NCBI RefSeq assembly: GCF_004153445.1
Contig: NZ_SDQC01000001.1
Span: 1,116,001-1,180,000, forward strand
DNA length: 64,000 nt
Source: Allopusillimonas soli
Lineage (GTDB): Bacteria; Pseudomonadota; Gammaproteobacteria; Burkholderiales; Burkholderiaceae_B
Direction: 5' to 3'
Shown here one piece after another: positions 17,678 through 25,606 of this stretch; the stretch's first letter is position 1, and each line of letters opens with the position of its first letter. The notes below the pieces were generated by a model. It ran no database searches. It had not been told where the DNA came from and saw nothing but the letters and a program-made list of their open reading frames with translations. The position numbers were made by a program, and so were the translations under genes.

Positions 17678-20600
17678 ATGCAAGACAATAACAACAGCGG
17701 AGTCGGACACAGGTGCAGTCCTCTTGATTCAGGCGCGGTGCTTCGCTCGACAACGGCACTTGCCGGGGTCGCCCTGGCGTTCGCCCTGGCGGGCGGTACA
17801 GCACGGGCCGATGAATGGACTGGTGCTGCATCTGATGACTGGTTCGAGGCCGGCAACTGGACAGACGGCTCCGTGCCGACGGCAACCGACGAAGTCCAAC
17901 TCGACACTGCCACGCCGAATCCGACGGTGGTGAACGCGCCGGGCGCACAAGCCAATTACATCGATATCGGCGTCGTTCTCGGTACGGGCGCGCTGACTAT
18001 CGAAGACGGAGGAACACTCACCAACGTCAATGCTACCCTCGGCCACAACTCGACCGCCCAGGGCACGGCACTCGTTACCGGTATAGGCTCGGCATGGTCT
18101 GGCAACACACTCAGCGTTGGCCAGGCTGGCATCGGCACGGTGACCATCGAGCATGGCGGCAGGGTGGACTACAACACGGGCTACATTGGACTCGCGCTTG
18201 GATCCAGTGGAACGATAACGGTTTCCGGCAGCGGCGCCCGGTTGAACAATGGTTGGGGAGGCACCAGTGTTGCCGTCTCTGGGGCCGGGATGCTCAACAT
18301 CGAAAATGGTGGTGTAGTCACGACCGGCAGGAACGCCACTATCGGATATTTCGCCAACGGTGACGGCACGGCCAACGTCACCGGTCACAACGCCCGTTGG
18401 ACCATAGCCGACGACCTAGTCATCGGCAGTGAAGGCAAGGGCATGCTGACTGTCGATCAGGGTGCCGTGGTCAAGAATTCCGCCACCCTCATCGCAGAGC
18501 AGACAGGCAGCACCGGCACAATGAATCTGAACGGCGTGGGAGGAGCGCGCGGCGTTCTGGCAACCCATACCATCAGCGCCGGCGATGGTGCAGCCCACAT
18601 CGTTTTCGACGGCGGCACATTGCGCACGCTGAGCAGCCAGCCAGGGGCGATCGGCGCCGGCTTCGCTTTAGGCGATATCACCGTCGCCGCCGGCGGAGCC
18701 TATATCGACACAAATGGCCGGGACGTCGGCTTCCAATCGCCGCTCAGCGGTCCGGGAACGCTGGTCAAGCTGGGCGAAGGCGCGCTCGTGCTCTTTACGC
18801 CCAATACACATGGCAGCACGCGAGTGAGCGAAGGCAGGCTGGTCGTTTATGGCACGGCCGCCTCCATTATGCATGCCGCAGGAGATATGATCGTCGGCGA
18901 TCAGGCCGGACCTCCTGCCGGGCTTCTGATTACCGACGCCAGCACGGTCGAAAACGGCAACGGCTATGTCGGCCAGACGAGTGGATCCGAGGGAACGGTG
19001 ACCGTAACAGGCAGCGGCTCCTCCTGGACGAACAACGGCTGGCTCTATATAGGCGAGCAAGGCATCGGCACGATGCGCATCGAAGATGGCGGCGCCGTCA
19101 TCACAAATGGCAATGCCTCCATCGGTCGCGTTTCCGGTGGCGTCGGTACAGCCACTGTGACGGGCAGCGGCTCGACCTGGACCACCAACAGTTTTCTCAA
19201 GCTCGGCGACTTGACGGGCGGTCAGGGCACGCTCACCATCGCCAATCAAGGCACGGTGATCAGCAACAGCCAGGTGCGCCTTGCCGATGCTCCGGGCACG
19301 CAAGGCACCGCACTCGTCACCGGCACCGGTTCAAAGTGGATCGGCCCCGCAACGCAATTCCATGTCGGCTTCTGGGACAAAGGTGTGCTTACCATCGCCG
19401 ACGGCGGCGAAGTCCAAAGCGACTTTACGACGCTGGGCACCTGGGGCGGTTCCTCCGGAACCGCGACAGTGACCGGCGGCGGCTCGGTCTGGAATATCCA
19501 TGATGACTTTGAGGTCGGCGTCTGGGGCGCTGGCCTGCTGACGATCGAAAACGGCGGCCTGGTTACCAATCCGGCAGCGGCTTACATCGGCTCCGAGGTC
19601 GGTAGCGTCGGCGTGGTGACGGTCACAGGCGCCGGCTCGCTCTGGAGGCCGGAGAACGAGATGGTGATCGGTAGCGAAGGCAAAGGCTGGCTCACAGTAA
19701 CGGACAGCGCCGCTGTTGAGACCAATGAAGTGCATATCGCCGAGCTTGCCGGCTCGCAGGGCACGGTGAACATCGGCTCGCCGACGGGCGACGCACCTAC
19801 GGCGCCTGGTAAGCTGAATACACCGCTGGTGCGGTTCGGCGATGGCGACGGCAGCCTCATCTTCAATCACACGGCGAGCGCCTATCGGTTCGCTCCGCAA
19901 ATACTCGGGAATGGACGGATCAATCTGCTTGCCGGAACGACGGAGCTGAACAATGGCGCCGCTTTTTCCGGTACGGTATCCGTGAACAGCGGCGCCGTGC
20001 TGATCACCCACGGTACGCTGGGCGGCACGCTCGGCGTGCTTGCGGGTGGACGGCTGGAGGGCGCGGGCACAGTCGGAACCACGACGATGGGCGGCACGGT
20101 GGCGCCCGGCAACTCCATCGGCACGCTACATGTCGCCGGCAATTACACTCAGGCGGCGGGTTCGACCTACGAGGTCGAGGTGGACGCTGCCGGTAATGCC
20201 GACTTGATTGATGTGAGCGGCACGGCGACGCTTAACGGCGGCACGGTCCAGGTGATATCATCCTCGGATTTCGCGCTCGCCACGCCCTATACAATTCTGA
20301 CGTCGGCGGGCGGTGTTACCGGGACTTTCGACGCGGCTGCAGTAAGCTTTTCCTCCCCTTTCCTGACGCCGCAACTGACCTATGACACCAACGACGTCGC
20401 CGTCGCCTTTACCCAGACTTCCAGCTTTGCCAGCGCGGCGCTGACGCCGAACCAAGAAGCCGCGGCCGAAGGCGCCGACAGTCTGGACGTCGGGAATGCG
20501 GTCTGGGACGCCATCGCGCTATTGCCCTCGTCCTCAGATGCGCCCGCCGCCTTCGACGCACTGTCCGGCGAGGTTCATGCCTCGACGAAAAGCGTGCTGA

Positions 20601-21556
20601 TCGAGGACAGCCGCTTTGTGCGAGAGGCGGCGGGCGCCCGTTTGCGCGCCGCATTCGCAGGAGTAGGCGCAAAATCCATGCCGGTGCTCATCTATGGCGA
20701 TGACGACCCCGCCCCCGCGCTGGCCGACACCGACCGCTTCGCGGCCTGGGGCCATGCCTTCGGCTCGTGGGGCAAGTGGGACGGCGACGGCAACGCCGCT
20801 TCGCTCAGACGCAATACAGGCGGCTTTGTGCTTGGCGGCGACATGGAAGCGGCCAACAACTGGCGGCTTGGCCTGCTGGCCGGCTACTCCAGAAGCAGCT
20901 TCGACATAGACGACCGCACCTCCTCGGGTTCCGCCGACAGTTACCATCTCGGCGCCTATGCCGGTACGGAGATCGGTAAGCTCGGCCTGCGTTTCGGCAC
21001 AGCCTATTCATGGCACGATGTCGACACCACCCGCACGGCGGCATTCTCCGGCTTCACCGACACGCTTGACGCCGACTACGATGCGGCCACCGCACAGTTC
21101 TTCGGCGAGGCCGGCTACCGCATCGACACAGCCCTTGCGCGCTTCGAACCTTTCGCCAATCTGGCCTATGTGAACCTGCGCACCGACGGCTTCACCGAGA
21201 GCGGCGGGCCGGCGGCGTTGAAGGCTCCCTCTTCGCGCAACGACGCCACCTTCACCACGCTCGGCCTGCGGGCTGAAACCGCACTGTCGCTCGACGACAC
21301 GACGGCACGGCTGCACGGCACGCTTGGCTGGCGCCATACCTTCGGCGACAAAACACCCACCGCCGATCTCGCCTTCGCGGGCGGCGACGCTTTTGCAATA
21401 GCCGGCGTGCCGATCGCCAAGGACGCGGCTGTCATCGAGGCTGGGCTAGACCTCGCCCTGAGCCCCAACGCCAGCCTCGTCATCGCCTACAGCGGCCAGA
21501 TCGGCGGCGGCGTCAGCGACCATGGCTTGAAGGTCAATTTCTCAATGGCGTTCTGA
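17678..21556 (+). CDS. Type V (classical) autotransporter with repeat-rich beta-helical passenger
   Basis: A 1292-residue protein: signal sequence (residues 1 to about 43, hydrophobic core TTALAGVALAFALAGG, cleavage near ARA-DE); a long passenger of G/T/V-rich repeats forming a predicted beta-helix; an autotransporter-associated strand-like region (FSGTVSVNSGAVL ... LAGGRLEGAGTVGTTTMGGTVAPGNSIGTLHVAGNY); and a C-terminal 12-strand beta-barrel of about 280 residues starting near RFAAWGHAFGSWG and ending in Phe, as outer-membrane proteins do. No serine protease motif is seen, so adhesion or surface display is more likely than proteolysis. The ATG at 17678 after GGGGAAAG is preferred over an open frame 66 codons longer without signal features. 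Confidence 0.92.
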   Translation: MQDNNNSGVGHRCSPLDSGAVLRSTTALAGVALAFALAGGTARADEWTGAASDDWFEAGNWTDGSVPTATDEVQLDTATPNPTVVNAPGAQANYIDIGVVLGTGALTIEDGGTLTNVNATLGHNSTAQGTALVTGIGSAWSGNTLSVGQAGIGTVTIEHGGRVDYNTGYIGLALGSSGTITVSGSGARLNNGWGGTSVAVSGAGMLNIENGGVVTTGRNATIGYFANGDGTANVTGHNARWTIADDLVIGSEGKGMLTVDQGAVVKNSATLIAEQTGSTGTMNLNGVGGARGVLATHTISAGDGAAHIVFDGGTLRTLSSQPGAIGAGFALGDITVAAGGAYIDTNGRDVGFQSPLSGPGTLVKLGEGALVLFTPNTHGSTRVSEGRLVVYGTAASIMHAAGDMIVGDQAGPPAGLLITDASTVENGNGYVGQTSGSEGTVTVTGSGSSWTNNGWLYIGEQGIGTMRIEDGGAVITNGNASIGRVSGGVGTATVTGSGSTWTTNSFLKLGDLTGGQGTLTIANQGTVISNSQVRLADAPGTQGTALVTGTGSKWIGPATQFHVGFWDKGVLTIADGGEVQSDFTTLGTWGGSSGTATVTGGGSVWNIHDDFEVGVWGAGLLTIENGGLVTNPAAAYIGSEVGSVGVVTVTGAGSLWRPENEMVIGSEGKGWLTVTDSAAVETNEVHIAELAGSQGTVNIGSPTGDAPTAPGKLNTPLVRFGDGDGSLIFNHTASAYRFAPQILGNGRINLLAGTTELNNGAAFSGTVSVNSGAVLITHGTLGGTLGVLAGGRLEGAGTVGTTTMGGTVAPGNSIGTLHVAGNYTQAAGSTYEVEVDAAGNADLIDVSGTATLNGGTVQVISSSDFALATPYTILTSAGGVTGTFDAAAVSFSSPFLTPQLTYDTNDVAVAFTQTSSFASAALTPNQEAAAEGADSLDVGNAVWDAIALLPSSSDAPAAFDALSGEVHASTKSVLIEDSRFVREAAGARLRAAFAGVGAKSMPVLIYGDDDPAPALADTDRFAAWGHAFGSWGKWDGDGNAASLRRNTGGFVLGGDMEAANNWRLGLLAGYSRSSFDIDDRTSSGSADSYHLGAYAGTEIGKLGLRFGTAYSWHDVDTTRTAAFSGFTDTLDADYDAATAQFFGEAGYRIDTALARFEPFANLAYVNLRTDGFTESGGPAALKAPSSRNDATFTTLGLRAETALSLDDTTARLHGTLGWRHTFGDKTPTADLAFAGGDAFAIAGVPIAKDAAVIEAGLDLALSPNASLVIAYSGQIGGGVSDHGLKVNFSMAF
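18060..19785 (+). repeat. Tandem passenger repeats of the autotransporter, two blocks
   Basis: About eight degenerate repeats of 45-50 residues built on the pattern V-T-G-x-G-S-x-W ... L-x-I-G-x-x-G-x-G-T-L-T-I-x-x-G-G-x-V ... I-G. Block one spans about 18060-18535 (three copies) and block two about 18990-19785 (five copies). Both blocks end with the same cap: VIGSEGKGMLTV then TLIAEQTGSTGTM in the first, VIGSEGKGWLTV then VHIAELAGSQGTV in the second, so a whole block seems to have been duplicated. Confidence 0.75.
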
Positions 21557-21638
21557 TCTGCTTGCTGGAGATGCGATATGCACTGAATGAGGCCATGAGA
21601 TGCTACGTTAAAGAACCAGTGCAACATCCTGACTTACA

Positions 21639-21668
21639 TGGCGCGCCCGACAGGAATCGAACCTGTAT
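21639..21668. repeat. Partial tRNA-Arg 3' end, att-like direct repeat (copy 1)
   Basis: These 30 bp are identical to 22395-22424, which is the CCA end and T-arm of the intact tRNA-Arg gene. The match ends sharply at both sides. It is what an integrated island leaves at its distal end after site-specific insertion into a tRNA 3' end. Confidence 0.8.
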
Positions 21669-21680
21669 GATTCAATCAAC

Positions 21681-21724
21681 TTTAGTGTTTGTCGTTTGAC
21701 GTTAAACGCTAAATTCCATACAAT
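21681..21724 (+). promoter_or_regulatory. higBA promoter with overlapping inverted-repeat operator
   Basis: TTGACG at 21696-21701 and TACAAT at 21719-21724 are 17 bp apart, a near-consensus sigma-70 promoter. An inverted repeat, TTTAGTGTTT (21681-21690) and AAACGCTAAA (21704-21713), 9 of 10 bases matching, brackets the -35 box, as expected for autorepression by the HigA antitoxin. The expected start of transcription is about base 21731, which is the A of the higB ATG, so the mRNA may be leaderless. Confidence 0.7.
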
Positions 21725-21730
21725 CGGCAC

Positions 21731-22009
21731 ATGATAAAAAGCTTCCGATGCGGCGATACTCAAGCGCTTTACGAGGGCAGACGCGTTGCTCGCTTTACCA
21801 ACTTTCAAGCCGTAGCCGAGCGCAAATTGCAAATACTCGATAGCGCCAACACCCTTGACTTTCTGCGTTCCCCTCCTGGCAACCGCCTGGAAGCGCTAAA
21901 GGGAAACAGGACTGGGCAACACAGCATTCGCATCAACGATCAATGGCGTGTTTGCTTCATCTGGACAGCAGAAGGACCAGAGCACGTCGAGATCGTTGAC
22001 TACCACTGA
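21731..22009 (+). CDS. higB: Type II toxin HigB (RelE-superfamily mRNA interferase)
   Basis: A 92-residue basic protein with the HigB/RelE fold signatures: MIKSFRCGDTQALYEG, a helical centre (AVAERKLQILDSANTLDFLRSPPGNRLEALKG), then the conserved strand-rich end HSIRINDQWRVCFIWTAEGPEHVEIVDYH. Toxins of this group cleave mRNA on the ribosome. No Shine-Dalgarno sequence precedes the ATG and the predicted transcript starts at or next to it. The antitoxin gene follows after 13 bp. The pair is the only cargo between two copies of the tRNA-Arg 3' end. Confidence 0.92.
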   Translation: MIKSFRCGDTQALYEGRRVARFTNFQAVAERKLQILDSANTLDFLRSPPGNRLEALKGNRTGQHSIRINDQWRVCFIWTAEGPEHVEIVDYH

Positions 22010-22022
22010 AACGGAGACCATC

Positions 22023-22325
22023 ATGATTAAAAATGGCATGCGCGCGATTCATCCGGGCGAAATTTTGCGCGAGGAATACCTCGCCCCCCTCGGCATGAGT
22101 GTCAACGCCTTATCTGCTCATCTACATGTGCCGGCCACACGCATGAACGAGATCATGCGCGAACGTCGTGGCATCACACCGGATACGGCACTGCGGCTTG
22201 CTGCGTTTTTTGGGGGCGATGCAAGTTCCTGGCTAAACCTGCAGCAAGCCTACGACCTGAAATCGGTAGATATCCAAGTTATCGAACGTATCGCCAAAGA
22301 TGTGCGGCCGCTTGAGCACGCTTAA
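22023..22325 (+). CDS. higA: Type II antitoxin HigA (XRE-family DNA-binding protein)
   Basis: A 100-residue antitoxin of the HigA subfamily, recognisable by the opening RAIHPGEILREEYLAPLGMSVNALSAHLHVPATRMNEIMRERRGITPDTALRLAAFFG, which is the whole XRE-type HTH, and by SSWLNLQQAYDL. It should neutralise HigB and repress the operon through the inverted repeat ahead of higB. The ATG at 22023 is preceded by GGAG; an upstream open frame is only overlap with higB. The order toxin-then-antitoxin is the higBA hallmark. Confidence 0.93.
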   Translation: MIKNGMRAIHPGEILREEYLAPLGMSVNALSAHLHVPATRMNEIMRERRGITPDTALRLAAFFGGDASSWLNLQQAYDLKSVDIQVIERIAKDVRPLEHA

Positions 22326-22394
22326 AGACTTGGCGCCGACGCGCGGCCCGATACCCACAAAAAAAACAGCATGAGGGCTGCTTATCAACATCAC

Positions 22395-22424
22395 TGGCGC
22401 GCCCGACAGGAATCGAACCTGTAT
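22395..22424. repeat. tRNA-Arg 3' end, att-like direct repeat (copy 2)
   Basis: Identical to 21639-21668. The two copies lie 756 bp apart and enclose only the higBA module, its promoter and about 70 bp after it. Confidence 0.8.
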
Positions 22425-22469
22425 CGAGAGCTTCGGAGACTCTTATTCTATCCATTGAACTACGGGCGC
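22395..22469 (-). tRNA. tRNA-Arg (anticodon CCG)
   Basis: A complete cloverleaf can be drawn: acceptor GCGCCCG pairing with CGGGCGC, D-arm GTTC/GAAT, anticodon stem AGAGT/GCTCT with loop CTCCGAA (anticodon CCG, reads CGG), T-arm AGG-TTCGATT-CCT, discriminator G and an encoded CCA end. Its 3' end faces the accessory DNA to the left and is the apparent insertion site of the island. Confidence 0.95.
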
Positions 22470-22582
22470 AGGGTGCATATTGTAGCCTGACTTCGCAAAC
22501 TCCTGCACGGCGGTCCTGCCCAACGCAGGCGGAGAGACATCACCACAAGCGCGGCCTCCATGCAAGCCAGCAACTGTGCCGC

Positions 22583-22588
22583 TATAAT
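22583..22588 (+). promoter_or_regulatory. Candidate -10 element TATAAT ahead of the cytochrome gene
   Basis: A consensus TATAAT in the 240-bp gap between tRNA-Arg and the cytochrome gene. I see no good -35 box 16-18 bp upstream, so this is only a candidate. It would give a leader of about 115 bases. Confidence 0.35.
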
Positions 22589-22709
22589 CCCTTATTCGGG
22601 AAGTTCCGGATACACGTGCGTATGGCGCAAGCCAACGGGAAACCGGCAGGAGACCACGCGCGATCAAAGCCAACAGGCATCAAAAAACAGGAATAAGCAG
22701 GATTCGATC

Positions 22710-23690
22710 ATGAACAACACGGAAGCGCACATCGAAGAGACCATCGAGGGTCACGAAGGGTTTATCAAAACACCTAAGCAGCTTATCGTCACCGTCATCC
22801 TGGCCTTCATTGTGCCCATTGTGGTCATCATCATGCTCACGCACCTGGTTGCGGCAAGCATGCAAAGCGGTGCTGGCTCCGATGCCCAAAAGCCAGAGTC
22901 CATCGCCGCCCGGATCAAGCCTGTTGCAGATTTTAAGCTGGTGGATGCCAACGCACCCAAGGTCTACAAGACCGGCCAGCAGGTATTCGAATCCACCTGT
23001 ACGGCCTGTCACACGGCAGGCGTGGCGGGCGCCCCCAAAATCGGTGACAAGGCCGCTTGGAAGCCTTTCATCGACAAAGGCTACGAAGATATGGTCAAGA
23101 ATGCCCTGCATGGCATAGGTGCCATGCCTCCCAAGGGCGGCAATCCATCCCTCAGCGATTTCGAAGTCGAACGCGCTGTAGTCTATATGGCGAACAAGGC
23201 CGGCGCAGGGTTTGACGAACCCAAAGAACCCGCTCCCGCTGGTGACAAGGCTGACGCAGATACAGAAAAGCAAGCTGCAGCGCCGGCAGCTGCCGCAGCC
23301 GCAACACCCGCCGCCGAGGCAAAACCAGCAGAAGCAAAACCCGCTGAGCAAACCGCCGCAGCCAAACCTGCTGAAGCCGAGAAAGCAGCCGAGCCGGCAG
23401 CCGACAAGAGCGGCGCCTCAGCCGACGGAGCAACAGAAACAGCAGCCGTCAACCCTGCGGGTGAAAAACTGTACAAATCCGTATGCTTCGCCTGCCACGC
23501 CGCTGGCGTTGCAGGTGCGCCCAAGTTCGGCAACAAGGAAGACTGGGCCAAGTTCATCGCCACCGGCATCGACGCCATGGTCGCTAACGCCATAAAGGGC
23601 GTAGGCGCAATGCCGCCCCGTGGCGGCTCTCAAGCCTCCGACGAGGAGATGCGCGCCGCGGTCGAATATATGGTCAGTGCCGCAAAATAA
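22710..23690 (+). CDS. Membrane-anchored dihaem cytochrome c (two cytochrome c5-like domains)
   Basis: A 326-residue protein with one transmembrane anchor (residues 25-49) and a periplasmic part with two class I cytochrome domains of the c5 type. Haem 1 is bound at C97-TA-C100-H101 with Met139 (GAMPPKGG) as likely axial ligand; haem 2 at C259-FA-C262-H263 with Met in GAMPPRGG. The domains are clear copies of each other (AGVAGAPKxGxKxxW). A flexible Ala/Pro/Lys/Glu-rich linker of about 75 residues joins them. It probably carries electrons between the bc1 complex and a terminal oxidase. GCAGGA precedes the ATG; a longer open frame upstream lacks any homology. Confidence 0.92.
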   Translation: MNNTEAHIEETIEGHEGFIKTPKQLIVTVILAFIVPIVVIIMLTHLVAASMQSGAGSDAQKPESIAARIKPVADFKLVDANAPKVYKTGQQVFESTCTACHTAGVAGAPKIGDKAAWKPFIDKGYEDMVKNALHGIGAMPPKGGNPSLSDFEVERAVVYMANKAGAGFDEPKEPAPAGDKADADTEKQAAAPAAAAAATPAAEAKPAEAKPAEQTAAAKPAEAEKAAEPAADKSGASADGATETAAVNPAGEKLYKSVCFACHAAGVAGAPKFGNKEDWAKFIATGIDAMVANAIKGVGAMPPRGGSQASDEEMRAAVEYMVSAAK

Positions 23691-23730
23691 GCGACACGTA
23701 TTCTCTTCCGGCTGCCTGACGGCGCCATTA

Positions 23731-23765
23731 AAAAGCCACCCGAATCCTCGGGTGGCTTTTTTTAT
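23731..23765 (+). terminator. Rho-independent terminator of the cytochrome gene
   Basis: A perfect 13-bp stem (AAAAGCCACCCGA / TCGGGTGGCTTTT) with a 4-base loop, continuing into a run of T. It can serve both the cytochrome gene and, with its A-rich left side, the convergent dehydrogenase gene. Confidence 0.93.
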
Positions 23766-23784
23766 AGTGGCATGAGAAAGCTTG

Positions 23785-25317
23785 TCAGCGGCACGATGCC
23801 TCATCCCTGAGCGACATGCCCAACTGCACACGCCGCTGCAGCCAGGGGCTGGGTCGATACCGCATGTCACCTGTGACCTGCTGCATGGCACGCAGAATCT
23901 CCAGCACATGCGCCGCACCCAGCGTATCGCCAATAGACAGCGGACCACCACCGGGATATCCCAAACCCAGAGACACCGCCTTGTCGATATCGCCGGGAGT
24001 GGCGATGGACTGCTGTGCAATATCGCAGGCGACGTTCACAATGCATGACACGATACGCTGCCCGACGAAGCCCGCCGAATCCGCAATGACCGTCACTGGG
24101 GATCCGTCAGTCGCAAACAGAGCGTGTGCCGCGTCCCGCCAATCGGGCAATGTCGCCGCGCAGCACATCAGGACGCGCCGCTTTCCCTTTTCCAATCCAA
24201 AAAAGGTATCCAGCGCTACCGCACGCGCGCCGTCAAGCTGATGCTCGGCCACGATGCTGGCGGCGTCCTGCCCAAAGGGCGTCAGGACAATCAACGCATC
24301 TGCGGGAGGCCTTTCGGCAGCCACTACATGCACACCAAGATCCTTGAGCAGAGCCGACGCGCGCCGGTGTCCAACCGAATGATATGGAGCCAGCCAGACT
24401 TTCAGTCCTGCCTTGGCCTCCGGTGCAGAAGCCGCGTCCGGAACCTGCTTTACACCATCGGCATAGCGATAGAACCCTTCTCCCGTCTTGCGCCCCAGAA
24501 GTCCGCCGGCCACACGCACAGCGGCAATAGGTGAAGGCCTATAGCGGGGCTCATCGTAAAACTGGTGATAGATGGATTCCATGACGGGATGTGATACGTC
24601 CAGACCTGTCAGATCCATGAGTTCGAAAGGACCCATGCGAAATCCCGCCTGTTCGCGCATGATCTCGTCCACCTGGACAAATCCGGCCACGGATTCCTGG
24701 ATGACTTTGAGGCCCTCGACATTCATGCCTCGGCCCGCGTGATTCACAATAAAGCCCGGCATATCGCGGGTGCGCACTGGCGTATGGCCCATTTCCCGGG
24801 CCAGGTCCATGAGCGCGTCTCCCGTTTGGCGATCCCCGCGCAGGCCATCCACGACTTCCACCACCTTCATCAGCGGCACGGGATTGAAAAAATGATAGCC
24901 GGCGACGCGCCCAGGCAGCTTGCAGGCCTGGGCAATGGCGGTGATCGACAGGGAAGATGTGTTCGACGCCAAGATGCAATCGTCGCTGACCACGGCCTCA
25001 AGCTGCGGGAAAAGCGCCCGCTTGACCTCCAGCTTCTCGACTATAGCCTCGATGATCAATTGCGCGCCTGCCATGGCGGTGATATCGCCGCAGGCTTTCA
25101 CACGGGCAAGAGACTGGCTGGCCTGTTCGGCTGTGATCTTCCCCTTGCCAGCCAGCTTCTCCCAGATGGCCTGCAGGGAATCTCTTGCGGATGCAACAGC
25201 ATCCGCATTCTGGTCGAACAGCAATACCTCGAATCCGGCCTGTGCCGCGATCTGGGCTATACCCCTACCCATCGCTCCAGCACCGACAACCCCTATTATT
25301 TTGATACTACTGCTCAT
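23785..25317 (-). CDS. 3-hydroxyacyl-CoA dehydrogenase (PaaH/FadB-type)
   Basis: A 510-residue NAD-dependent dehydrogenase. The Rossmann motif VVGAGAMGRGIAQIAAQAG is at residues 10-28, followed by ASNTSSLSITAIA and the catalytic GYHFFNPVPLMKVVEVV. A first C-terminal 3HCDH domain is at about 190-290 and a second, diverged one at about 400-490 (ADSAGFVGQRIVSCIVNVACDIAQQ). This two-domain form is found in 3-hydroxyadipyl-CoA and 3-hydroxybutyryl-CoA dehydrogenases. The ATG at 25317 is preceded by GGAG; the longer frame adds 29 unrelated residues. It stands alone and converges on the cytochrome gene. Confidence 0.92.
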   Translation of the reverse strand: MSSSIKIIGVVGAGAMGRGIAQIAAQAGFEVLLFDQNADAVASARDSLQAIWEKLAGKGKITAEQASQSLARVKACGDITAMAGAQLIIEAIVEKLEVKRALFPQLEAVVSDDCILASNTSSLSITAIAQACKLPGRVAGYHFFNPVPLMKVVEVVDGLRGDRQTGDALMDLAREMGHTPVRTRDMPGFIVNHAGRGMNVEGLKVIQESVAGFVQVDEIMREQAGFRMGPFELMDLTGLDVSHPVMESIYHQFYDEPRYRPSPIAAVRVAGGLLGRKTGEGFYRYADGVKQVPDAASAPEAKAGLKVWLAPYHSVGHRRASALLKDLGVHVVAAERPPADALIVLTPFGQDAASIVAEHQLDGARAVALDTFFGLEKGKRRVLMCCAATLPDWRDAAHALFATDGSPVTVIADSAGFVGQRIVSCIVNVACDIAQQSIATPGDIDKAVSLGLGYPGGGPLSIGDTLGAAHVLEILRAMQQVTGDMRYRPSPWLQRRVQLGMSLRDEASCR

Positions 25318-25506
25318 TTCTTGCTCCTGCCTATGGATGTGAATATAGAGGGCATGTGTACGCCATCGAGTCGCGACAAGCCCGGGAATTCTTGGGGAAA
25401 GCATTCATTTTGCCTCATGCAGCACCGGCGGGTTGCGCTCTGTTCTTATATTCGTCCACACCGTGTCACGTGCATATGTGCCTATTAAACGACACCCACT
25501 CGTAAA

Positions 25507-25549
25507 TTAGGGATAACCCTTGCTATTGGATAGGGGTTTACCCTATAAT
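25507..25549 (+). promoter_or_regulatory. Promoter of the 77-aa gene with two AGGG-CCCT palindromes
   Basis: TTGCTA (25520-25525) and TATAAT (25544-25549) are 18 bp apart. Palindrome 1, AGGGATAACCCT (25509-25520), abuts the -35 box; palindrome 2, TAGGGGTTTACCCTA (25531-25545), runs into the -10 box. Their centres are about 23 bp apart, close to two helical turns, so a dimeric regulator could bind both on one face of the DNA. Confidence 0.6.
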
Positions 25550-25606
25550 TGATTTCGTCAGCACATTACATTCTGTTTTGTCGGCACGTCAATAGTGAGG
25601 TTTATC

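Noticed and set aside
18060-19785. Possible CRISPR or DNA satellite array
   Set aside because: The periodicity is at protein level (degenerate 45-50 residue repeats of the autotransporter), with no constant DNA repeat and spacers. No CRISPR array was seen anywhere in the window.
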